From: Polaribacter marinus | GTDB lineage: Bacteria; Bacteroidota; Bacteroidia; Flavobacteriales; Flavobacteriaceae | DNA length: 64,000 nt | Direction of reading: 5' to 3' | Assembly: GCF_022662535.1 (NCBI RefSeq) | Contig: NZ_JAKQYM010000004.1 | Location: 232,861-296,860, forward strand | Part shown: positions 44,547 through 51,910 of the stretch, piece after piece | Layout of the letters: each line of letters begins with the position of its first letter | Numbering within the stretch: the stretch's first letter is position 1 | The notes under the pieces: generated by a model | Database searches by the model: none | What the model was told of the DNA's origin: nothing | What the model saw: the letters and a program-made list of their open reading frames with translations, nothing else | Translations under genes and position numbers: made by a program

Positions 44547-44610
44547 GGGGTTATTTTTGTAAAAAATTATAAAAAATAATTTTACCCCTAATTTTTATGG
44601 GGTATATTTG
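44547..44610 (+). promoter_or_regulatory. GGGG/CCCC repeats over the promoter of glnN
   Basis: In a very AT-rich interval, GGGGTT (44547-44552), TACCCC (44583-44588) and GGGGTA (44599-44604) form inverted repeats. The pair TACCCC-N10-GGGGTA overlaps the -7 box TATATTTG (44603-44610) of the plus-strand gene. This is a plausible operator of a nitrogen-related regulator acting on both glutamine synthetase genes; the regulator is unknown. Confidence 0.5.
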
Positions 44611-44646
44611 TTTTAAAAATAAAATATAGTAGTAAAAATTAATATT

Positions 44647-46830
44647 ATGTCAATAGTTCGATTTAACGCATTACAAGAAACATTAAATAGAAAAACCATT
44701 AAAATTGAAGAAAAGGAAAAGAGGTCGGTTCTATTTGGTAAAAATGTTTTTAATAAACATGCAATGCAACAATATTTAACTAGATCTGCTTATGAAAGTG
44801 TAATGAATGCTATCGAAAAAGGTACAAAAATTGATCGAAAAATAGCAGATCAAGTTGCGGTCAGTATGAAAGATTGGGCAATGTCTAAGGGAGCTACACA
44901 TTATACTCACTGGTTTCAGCCATTAACTGGGGCAACTGCAGAGAAACACGATGCTTTTTTTGAATCTATCAACGGTAGTTTAGCCATGGAAAAATTTGAT
45001 GGAGAACAATTAGTACAGCAAGAACCAGATGCTTCTAGTTTTCCAAATGGAGGAATACGAAATACTTTTGAAGCAAGAGGTTATACAGCTTGGGACCCTA
45101 CATCACCAGCATTTGTTTATGAAACAACTTTGTGTATTCCAACAATTTTTGTAGCCTATACTGGAGAGGCTTTAGATAATAAGACCCCTTTATTAAGAGC
45201 TTTACAAGCAATTGATACACATGCAACAGCTGTTTGTAAATATTTTGATAAAAATGTATCAAAGGTAAACGCAACTCTAGGTTGGGAACAAGAATATTTT
45301 TTAATTGATGATGCTTTGGCGTTATCTAGACCAGATATTTTATTAACAGGAAGAACTTTGCTTGGACACACATCGGCAAAAGGGCAACAATTAGATGATC
45401 ATTATTTTGGAACTATTCCTGCAAGAGCAATGAGTTTTATGCAAGATTTAGAACAAGAATGTATGTTGTTAGGTATTCCTGTAAAAACAAGGCATAATGA
45501 AGTAGCTCCAAATCAGTTTGAATTGGCTCCAATTTTTGAAGAAGCAAATTTAGCTGTAGATCATAATTCTTTATTAATGGATGTGATGGAAAAAGTCTCA
45601 CGTCGTCATCGATTTAAAGTATTGTTTCATGAAAAACCATTTGAAGGTATTAATGGGTCAGGAAAACATAATAATTGGTCATTATCAACTTTTGACGGAA
45701 CAAACTTATTAAGTCCAGGAAAAACACCAATGAAGAATTTACAATTCTTGACTTTTTTTGTAAACACTATAAAAGCTGTTTATGAGAATGAAGAACTGTT
45801 AAGAGCCTCAATTGCTTCTGCTAGTAATGATCATCGATTAGGAGCAAATGAAGCACCTCCAGCAATTATTTCTGTATTTATTGGTAGTCAGTTGTCTAAA
45901 GTTTTAGACGAATTAGAAAATGTAACCAAAGGAAAATTATCACCAGAAGAGAAAACAGATTTAAAATTGAATATTATTGGTAAAATTCCTGAAATTTTAT
46001 TAGATAATACCGATAGAAATAGAACCTCACCTTTTGCATTTACAGGAAATAAGTTTGAGTTTAGAGCCGTGGGGTCTACTGCAAATTGTGCAATACCGAT
46101 GACGGTTATAAATACAATCGTAGCCAAACAATTAAAAGAATTTAAAGTAGAGGTAGACGCTTTAATAGAAGATAAAAACTTAAAGAAAGATGAAGCTATT
46201 TTCAATGTTTTAAGAGAATATATTAAAGCAAGTAAAGACATTCGTTTTGAAGGAGATGGTTATGGAGAGGCTTGGGAAAAAGAAGCTAAAAAACGTGGTT
46301 TAAGTAATAATAAGACAACACCCGAAGCTTTAAAGGTTCAGGTTTCTAAAGAGGTTATTTATTTGTATGAAGAAATGGATGTATTGAGCAAAGTAGAAAT
46401 AGAAGCTCGTTACGAAATTGCTTTAGAAGAATATACAAAACGTTTACAAATTGAAAGTAGGGTTTTGGGGGATATTGCTAGAAATCATGTAGTACCAACT
46501 GCGATTGTTTATCAGAATACTTTGCTTGAAAATACAAGGAATTTAAAAGAAATTTTTGGTGTTGAATTTAAAAATATTGCCAAAGAACAAATAGAATTGA
46601 TTATGACAATTTCTAATCATATTACAGAAATTAATGCGCTAACAATTAAAATGACAGAGGAACGTAAGAAAGCTAATAAATTTGTTGGCATAAAATCTGC
46701 AGAAATTTATTGTAAAAAAGTGAAACCATTTTTTGATGAAATCCGTTATCATTGTGATAAGTTAGAAACAATGGTAGACGATAAACTTTGGCCTTTAACA
46801 AAGTATAGAGAATTATTGTTTACAAGATAA
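44647..46830 (+). CDS. glnN: Glutamine synthetase type III
   Basis: A 727-residue GSIII enzyme. The N-terminal extension (RKTIKIEEKEKRSVLFGKNV), FDGEQLVQQEPDASSFPNGG, the catalytic LGWEQEYFLIDD, VAPNQFELAPIFEE and the NGSGKHNNWS loop are typical. It makes glutamine as a dodecamer and is the main Bacteroidetes form. The long C-terminal helical part (about 560-727) is as usual. Its presence next to a type II enzyme suggests use under different nitrogen states. A terminator follows. Confidence 0.94.
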   Translation: MSIVRFNALQETLNRKTIKIEEKEKRSVLFGKNVFNKHAMQQYLTRSAYESVMNAIEKGTKIDRKIADQVAVSMKDWAMSKGATHYTHWFQPLTGATAEKHDAFFESINGSLAMEKFDGEQLVQQEPDASSFPNGGIRNTFEARGYTAWDPTSPAFVYETTLCIPTIFVAYTGEALDNKTPLLRALQAIDTHATAVCKYFDKNVSKVNATLGWEQEYFLIDDALALSRPDILLTGRTLLGHTSAKGQQLDDHYFGTIPARAMSFMQDLEQECMLLGIPVKTRHNEVAPNQFELAPIFEEANLAVDHNSLLMDVMEKVSRRHRFKVLFHEKPFEGINGSGKHNNWSLSTFDGTNLLSPGKTPMKNLQFLTFFVNTIKAVYENEELLRASIASASNDHRLGANEAPPAIISVFIGSQLSKVLDELENVTKGKLSPEEKTDLKLNIIGKIPEILLDNTDRNRTSPFAFTGNKFEFRAVGSTANCAIPMTVINTIVAKQLKEFKVEVDALIEDKNLKKDEAIFNVLREYIKASKDIRFEGDGYGEAWEKEAKKRGLSNNKTTPEALKVQVSKEVIYLYEEMDVLSKVEIEARYEIALEEYTKRLQIESRVLGDIARNHVVPTAIVYQNTLLENTRNLKEIFGVEFKNIAKEQIELIMTISNHITEINALTIKMTEERKKANKFVGIKSAEIYCKKVKPFFDEIRYHCDKLETMVDDKLWPLTKYRELLFTR

Positions 46831-46837
46831 CATAAAA

Positions 46838-46866
46838 ACATCCTACTTTTCAGTAGGATTTTTTTT
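46838..46866 (+). terminator. Terminator after glnN
   Basis: Arms ATCCTACT / AGTAGGAT with a 4-nt loop, followed by a run of eight T. Confidence 0.8.
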
Positions 46867-46904
46867 GTAAAAGACTAAATTTGCATCAACAACAACACAA
46901 CAAC

Positions 46905-48083
46905 ATGAGTCAAGAAGTTTCTAAAAGATATGCACAAAGAGGTGTTTCTGCATCTAAAGAAGATGTGCATAATGCCATAAAGAATATAGATAAAGGATTG
47001 TTTCCAAAAGCTTTCTGTAAAATAGTTCCAGATTATTTAACAGGTGATGATGATTATTGCTTAATAATGCATGCAGACGGAGCAGGAACAAAATCTTCTT
47101 TAGCATATATGTATTGGAAAGAGACTGGTGATATTTCTGTGTGGAAAGGAATTGCTCAAGATGCTTTAATTATGAATATTGATGATTTATTATGTGTTGG
47201 AGCAACAGATAATATTATGTTATCATCTACCATTGGGCGTAATAAAAGTAAAATTCCAGGAGAAGTTTTATCGGCAATTATCAACGGAACAGAAGAGTTG
47301 ATTGAAGATTTAAAAAAATTCGGAGTTACAATTCATTCTACTGGAGGAGAAACAGCAGATGTTGGCGATTTGGTAAGAACAATTATCGTAGATTCTACCG
47401 TTACAGCAAGAATGAAACGTTCGGATGTTATTAACAATGCTAATATAAAAGCAGGTGATGTAATTGTTGGATTGGAATCTTTCGGTCAAGCCACTTACGA
47501 GACTCAATATAATGGAGGAATGGGAAGTAATGGATTGACATCTGCAAGACACGATGTTTTTCATAAATATTTAGCAGAAAAATATCCAGAAAGTTTTGAT
47601 GCTGCTGTGCCGTCTGATTTAGTGTATTCAGGGAAAATAAAGTTGATAGATTCTGTAGAGAATTCTCCAATCGATGCTGGTAAATTGGTATTATCTCCAA
47701 CAAGGACTTATGCACCTATTATAAAAGAAATTTTGTCTAAATTTAATGCTGATACGGTTCATGGAATGATTCATTGTTCTGGTGGAGCACAAACAAAAAT
47801 CTTACATTTTGTTGATGAATTACATATTGTAAAAGACAATCTATTTCCAATACCTCCTTTATTTAAATTGATACAAGAACAATCTAAAACAGATTGGAAA
47901 GAAATGTATCAAGTATTTAATTGTGGTCATAGAATGGAAATTTATGTTTCGCCAGAAATAGCAGAAGAAATTATCTTAATTTCAAAATCATATAACGTAA
48001 ATGCACAAATTGTTGGTAGTGTAAAAGTTTCTGAAACTAAAAAACTGACAATTACTAGTGAGTTTGGTGTTTTTGAGTACTAG
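46905..48083 (+). CDS. purM: Phosphoribosylformylglycinamidine cyclo-ligase (PurM-like)
   Basis: A 392-residue AIR-synthase-family protein from ATG 46905 (MSQEVSKRYAQRGVSASKED). The ATP-binding part carries DGAGTKSSLAYMY, MNIDDLLCVGA and HSTGGETADVGD, and the C-terminal domain shows MIHCSGGAQTK and FNCGHRMEIYV. It is longer than E. coli PurM but in the range of Bacteroidetes forms. A TTG start at 46881 would lie inside the -7-like TAAATTTG (46876-46883) and is rejected. No other purine genes adjoin it. Confidence 0.87.
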   Translation: MSQEVSKRYAQRGVSASKEDVHNAIKNIDKGLFPKAFCKIVPDYLTGDDDYCLIMHADGAGTKSSLAYMYWKETGDISVWKGIAQDALIMNIDDLLCVGATDNIMLSSTIGRNKSKIPGEVLSAIINGTEELIEDLKKFGVTIHSTGGETADVGDLVRTIIVDSTVTARMKRSDVINNANIKAGDVIVGLESFGQATYETQYNGGMGSNGLTSARHDVFHKYLAEKYPESFDAAVPSDLVYSGKIKLIDSVENSPIDAGKLVLSPTRTYAPIIKEILSKFNADTVHGMIHCSGGAQTKILHFVDELHIVKDNLFPIPPLFKLIQEQSKTDWKEMYQVFNCGHRMEIYVSPEIAEEIILISKSYNVNAQIVGSVKVSETKKLTITSEFGVFEY

Positions 48084-48160
48084 GTCATTTAATATTTGGC
48101 AACACAAAATTTAAGATATTTTTTAGTAAAATGAAAAGGAATACTAAATGGACTTTAGAT

Positions 48161-49924
48161 TTAATAGGCTAAGTTTCCGTTTATAAAAGTTTTTACACAT
48201 TCTATTTTACTCAATTCACTAGGCTTCGTTTTTAATGGATTTCTATTTAAAATAATAAAGTCGGCATATTTTCCTTTTTCTAAGGAGCCTATTTTGTTTT
48301 CCATGTTAATTTGCCATGCAGCATTTATTGTTAAAGATTTTATGGCTTCTATTATTGTTGTTGTTGTTTGATTTTTACCTAAAATATTTCCAGAGATAGT
48401 CTTACGCTCAACAGCGGTTTGAATTAATCGAAATGGATTGCTTTCAAACATTGGTTGGTCGGCATGTAAAGAATATTTTATATTATTTTCTTCAATAGTT
48501 TTTATTGGTAAAATTTTTTCTGCTCGTTGTTCACCAAGAATATCAGACTTTAGAGCATCACCATAATAATATAAATGATTGATGTGAAAACTTGGAGTAA
48601 GATGTAGTCTTTTTAATCTATCCATATTTTCTGTAGGAAATAATAGACAATGTTCTAGTCGATGTCTTGATGTTGAATAGTCAAGTTCATTTTCAAGTTC
48701 TTCAAATGCGTCAATCACTTCATTTATGGCAGCATCACCTTGAGTGTGTATTGTAATTTGCCATCCTTTTAGGTGGTATTTTCTTATAAAATTTTTAAGA
48801 CTATCTTTTTTGATTAAGGCTTTTCCTTTGCTGTTAATCGGAATGTGCATCTTAATATTTGTAAGTTCTGTATTCAGGTATGGGGATTTTAGATACATTG
48901 TCCCTGTATATGGAGAACCGTCATACCAATGTTTAATTCCTATAATATCATAAAAATCATTTCTTTTTTTTGTCTGTTTTGGCATTAAATGTTCCATGTC
49001 ATATCGCATGTACATAAAATGTCTAGGTCTTTGTTTTCTTTCAGGTAAAAAACCTATTTTTTCTAAAAAACTTCCGAGTAATTCTGGTTTATAATTTGAT
49101 AAGTGTTTAAATAAAATAAGTGGTTTTTCATCCTGAATTGTAATCCCTGCAGATACAATAGTTGTATTTCCATTTTTAGCATAGTTTGACATTACTTGTG
49201 ATGCTGCTATTCCTAGTTTTTTGGATGTTAAAACTTCTTTTTTTAAGATGTCAAAAAAAGGTTTCACGGCTTGTTGTTCTACGATTAATCCATTAAGGTT
49301 TCCTTTTTTGTCTTTTCCATAATAACTTTGATTAGATGGGTTTTTCGTTTTTTTATTGATCCCCACAAGTTCAAAAGCTTTAGAGTTTGCCCAATAATTG
49401 TGTAAGCTTTGACTGAAAAAAAGCACTGGATTTTCTGGGGCAATTTTATCTAAATATTCAATTGAAGGAGGTGTTAAATCATGTATTAGAATTGGGTCGA
49501 TTCCTTTACAAATAATCCATTCTCCTTTTTTTTTCTTTTTTACGTAACTTTCAAAATCCTTCCAAACTTCATCATTTGTATTGTGTTTAAACCCTGATAA
49601 GTCATGCATTTTAGATAAAAACATACTAATTGAAAAGTGAGTATGAGGATCAATAAACCCAGGTAATACACTAGCTCCTTTTAAATCTATAATAGATTTA
49701 CTTTTTGAACTGTATTTTTCGAGTTGTTTGTTAGTACCAATCTCAATAATTTTACCATCTTCAATATACATTGATTCTGCAAAAGGTTGATTTTGGTTCA
49801 ATGTAATAATATGTCCGTTTGTATAGAGTGTAGGAGGTGTTTTCTTAAAATCTTGTTTAAGATAAACGTAAGAAATGAGCAATAAACTTAGAATTAATAA
49901 ACTTATTTGTAATAATTTTTTCAT
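48161..49924 (-). CDS. Amidohydrolase family protein (YtcJ-like), membrane-anchored
   Basis: A 587-residue metal-dependent hydrolase. An N-terminal hydrophobic segment (about 4-22) probably exports or anchors it. The first beta sandwich carries TNGHIITLNQNQPFAESMYIEDGKI, then the metal motif PGFIDPHTHF (HxH), later ITIHTQGDAAINEVIDAF, RHRLEHC, SLHADQPMF and the C-terminal GSLEKGKYADFIIL. YtcJ/NfdA-type enzymes cleave formamides or similar amides; the substrate here is unknown. It lies downstream of the DUF6265-like lipoprotein gene on the same strand, with a 74-bp gap. Confidence 0.87.
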   Translation of the reverse strand: MKKLLQISLLILSLLLISYVYLKQDFKKTPPTLYTNGHIITLNQNQPFAESMYIEDGKIIEIGTNKQLEKYSSKSKSIIDLKGASVLPGFIDPHTHFSISMFLSKMHDLSGFKHNTNDEVWKDFESYVKKKKKGEWIICKGIDPILIHDLTPPSIEYLDKIAPENPVLFFSQSLHNYWANSKAFELVGINKKTKNPSNQSYYGKDKKGNLNGLIVEQQAVKPFFDILKKEVLTSKKLGIAASQVMSNYAKNGNTTIVSAGITIQDEKPLILFKHLSNYKPELLGSFLEKIGFLPERKQRPRHFMYMRYDMEHLMPKQTKKRNDFYDIIGIKHWYDGSPYTGTMYLKSPYLNTELTNIKMHIPINSKGKALIKKDSLKNFIRKYHLKGWQITIHTQGDAAINEVIDAFEELENELDYSTSRHRLEHCLLFPTENMDRLKRLHLTPSFHINHLYYYGDALKSDILGEQRAEKILPIKTIEENNIKYSLHADQPMFESNPFRLIQTAVERKTISGNILGKNQTTTTIIEAIKSLTINAAWQINMENKIGSLEKGKYADFIILNRNPLKTKPSELSKIECVKTFINGNLAY

Positions 49925-49998
49925 CGTTGTTTAACTAGAAAGTTTTCTTTATTATTAGAACTAAAAGTAAAATTGTGTTTTTAAAATTTTGATTTTTT

Positions 49999-50433
49999 TT
50001 ATTTTAACTGTTTAAAAATAAAATCAATTATAAAGTCATCTGAAGAAATTTCTGCTTTTAAAAGTTTACCTTCTAAATAATATTTTATTTTTTTAGGAAA
50101 TTCATTTTGTGGATTTATACAAATAAAAGAAGTGTCTGTTTGTTGTGTAAATTGAAACAAAGTAGGAGATTCATTAACTCCGGTTACTTCTAAAAACAAA
50201 GTATCATTTTTGGTTAAAATTTTCATTTGCTCAAAAAATGTAGTATCCTTTCCTTTTAAAGTTATACCAGTTCCAGAAAAATCTTTTTTCCAAGTTTCAT
50301 AAGTTGTAACACTATCTTTATCGTTTAAACGAATCCAATTTCCTAATAGAAAAGAAGGGGCTTGTGTTTTGGGTTTTTTAGCATTACAAGATATGATCAA
50401 TAAAAAACAAGAAAAGGTTAGTAAGTGCTTCAT
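49999..50433 (-). CDS. DUF6265-like lipoprotein
   Basis: A 144-residue lipoprotein from ATG 50433 (MKHLLTFSCFLLIISC, Cys 16). The mature domain has FLLGNWIRLND, TYETWKKDFSG, FFEQMKIL, LFLEVTGVNESPTLFQFT and INPQNEFPKKIKYYLEG, a lipocalin-like order that fits DUF6265. The function is unknown. A longer start at 50508 adds residues without a signal-peptide character. Confidence 0.75.
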   Translation of the reverse strand: MKHLLTFSCFLLIISCNAKKPKTQAPSFLLGNWIRLNDKDSVTTYETWKKDFSGTGITLKGKDTTFFEQMKILTKNDTLFLEVTGVNESPTLFQFTQQTDTSFICINPQNEFPKKIKYYLEGKLLKAEISSDDFIIDFIFKQLK

Positions 50434-50527
50434 GGGTTTTAGTTTGATTTCTTCAAATATACTCAAAACGAAACATTTAACTTTCCGATAAAAATTGTAA
50501 ATTCGCAATCCAAGAAAAGTGTAGAAG

Positions 50528-51604
50528 ATGTTAGATAAATTAAGAATTGTTAAACAACGTTATGATGAGGTTTCTGATTTAATTATTCAGCCAGAAATTA
50601 TTATGGATCAAAAGCGTTATGCGCAATTGATGAAAGAATATAAAGATTTAGGAGATGTTGTTAAAAAAGGAGATGAATATCAAACTTTAACAAACAATAT
50701 AGAAGAAGCAAAAGAAATTATTTCTGATGGTTCTGATGCAGAAATGACGGAAATGGCAAAGATGGAGATAGAAGAAGCCAATGCTAGAATACCTGAATTA
50801 GAAGAAGAAATTAAATTATTATTAATACCTAAAGATCCAGAAGATTCTAAAAATGCTGTTGTAGAGTTGCGCGCAGGAACAGGTGGTGATGAAGCTAGTA
50901 TTTTTGCAGGAGATTTATTTAGAATGTATTCTAAATATTGTGAAAGTAAAGGATGGAAAGTTTCTACAGTAGATTATTCTGAAGGTACAAATGGAGGTTT
51001 TAAAGAAATTCAGTTTGAAGTTAATGGAGCTGATGTTTATGGAACATTAAAGTTTGAAGCAGGTGTGCATCGTGTACAAAGAGTTCCGCAAACAGAAACT
51101 CAAGGACGTGTACATACTTCTGCAGCAACTTGTATGGTGTTTCCTGAGGCAGAAGAGTTTGATGTCGAAATAAATCCGAAAGATGTAAGAATCGATTTTT
51201 TCTGTTCTTCAGGTCCTGGAGGTCAATCTGTAAATACTACGTATTCTGCAGTTCGTTTAACACACATTCCTACAGGTTTAGTAGCACAATGTCAAGATCA
51301 AAAATCACAACATAAAAATAAAGAGAAAGCTTTTAAAGTATTACGTTCTCGTTTGTACGATATGGAATTGGCAAAGAAAAATGCAGAAGATGCATTAAAG
51401 CGTGGTTCTATGGTTTCTTCTGGAGATAGAAGTGCTAAAATTAGAACTTATAATTATGCACAAGGAAGAGTTACAGATCATAGAATAGGTTTGTCATTAT
51501 ATGATTTACCTAATATTTTAAATGGTGATATTCAGAAAATTATTGATGAATTAATGTTAGCTGAAAATACCGAAAAGTTAAAAGAGTTGGGTGATGGTAT
51601 CTAA
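50528..51604 (+). CDS. prfA: Peptide chain release factor 1
   Basis: A 358-residue class I release factor. The GGQ motif that triggers peptide release is at 231-233 ([11 protein letters not shown]), and the codon-recognition region reads [14 protein letters not shown], the P-x-T form of RF1, which reads UAA and UAG. The length is normal. A terminator follows, and the neighbouring DUF6265 gene is divergent. Confidence 0.96.
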   Translation: MLDKLRIVKQRYDEVSDLIIQPEIIMDQKRYAQLMKEYKDLGDVVKKGDEYQTLTNNIEEAKEIISDGSDAEMTEMAKMEIEEANARIPELEEEIKLLLIPKDPEDSKNAVVELRAGTGGDEASIFAGDLFRMYSKYCESKGWKVSTVDYSEGTNGGFKEIQFEVNGADVYGTLKFEAGVHRVQRVPQTETQGRVHTSAATCMVFPEAEEFDVEINPKDVRIDFFCSSGPGGQSVNTTYSAVRLTHIPTGLVAQCQDQKSQHKNKEKAFKVLRSRLYDMELAKKNAEDALKRGSMVSSGDRSAKIRTYNYAQGRVTDHRIGLSLYDLPNILNGDIQKIIDELMLAENTEKLKELGDGI

Positions 51605-51626
51605 AATAGGATACTCTCATAAATTA

Positions 51627-51668
51627 AAACAAAAAACCTCAAAATATTTCTTTTGAGGTTTTTGTTTT
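51627..51668 (+). terminator. Terminator after prfA
   Basis: Arms AACAAAAAACCTCAAAA and TTTTGAGGTTTTTGTT with a 6-nt loop and a T-run. Confidence 0.85.
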
Positions 51669-51681
51669 TTAGAAAAGCTTG

Positions 51682-51800
51682 TAAAAAAATAAAAAGCGAT
51701 TAAAGTTTTAGGGGATAACTTTTAATCGCTCTTCTTGTTAAACAAATATGTTATAATACTTTTTTTAATTTATACAATGATTGAAAAAAAAGATTATTGA
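51682..51800 (-). ncRNA. Candidate small RNA driven by a response-regulator-type promoter
   Basis: A promoter with -33 ATTG and -7 TAAATTTG (minus strand, 51837-51806) predicts a start near 51800. The next strong feature is a terminator hairpin (51730-51695) with a T-run, giving about 118 nt. The interval holds no credible ORF. The promoter and upstream palindromes match those of the response regulator gene at 995 in block sequence and spacing. The terminator loop exposes ATCCCCTAA, a C-rich word also found in the leader of the lipoprotein gene at 1797. It does not resemble 6S, SRP RNA, tmRNA or RNase P RNA to my eye. Confidence 0.5.
51695..51730 (-). terminator. Terminator of the candidate small RNA
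   Basis: On the minus strand, AGCGATTAAAAGTT and AACTTTAATCGCT pair around a C-rich loop (one bulged A) and are followed by TTTTATTTTTTT. It lies too far (about 180 bp) from the GH31 stop to be that gene's obvious terminator, although read-through from GH31 would also end here. Confidence 0.75.
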
Positions 51801-51805
51801 TGCTA

Positions 51806-51904
51806 CAAATTTAAGACACATTTTGGAATGCTACAATACCCTTTTTTGGTGAAATTTTTTCTCACCATTTTTGGTGAGAAAAAATCACTATAAATGGTGG
51901 TAAT
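51806..51904 (-). promoter_or_regulatory. Second copy of the response-regulator operator/promoter
   Basis: Reading the minus strand: ACCATTTATAGTGA, 8 bp, CACCAAAAATGGTGA, 6 bp, ATTTCACCAAAAAAGGGTATTG, 20 bp, TAAATTTGTA. The first two blocks are identical to those at 891-904 and 912-926, the third differs at three positions, and the ATTG-to--7 spacing of 20 bp is the same. It begins 7 bp after the stop codon of the GH31 gene and reads away from it into a gene-less interval. Confidence 0.7.
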
Positions 51905-51910
51905 GAAAAA

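Noticed and set aside
45888..46241. 117-codon ORF antisense to glnN
   Set aside because: Shadow of the glutamine synthetase III frame; no start context or recognisable product.
51695..51730. Reading the hairpin as the terminator of the GH31 gene
   Set aside because: It is about 180 bp from the GH31 stop and lies after a complete promoter on the same strand, so a separate transcript is the simpler reading, although read-through termination remains possible.
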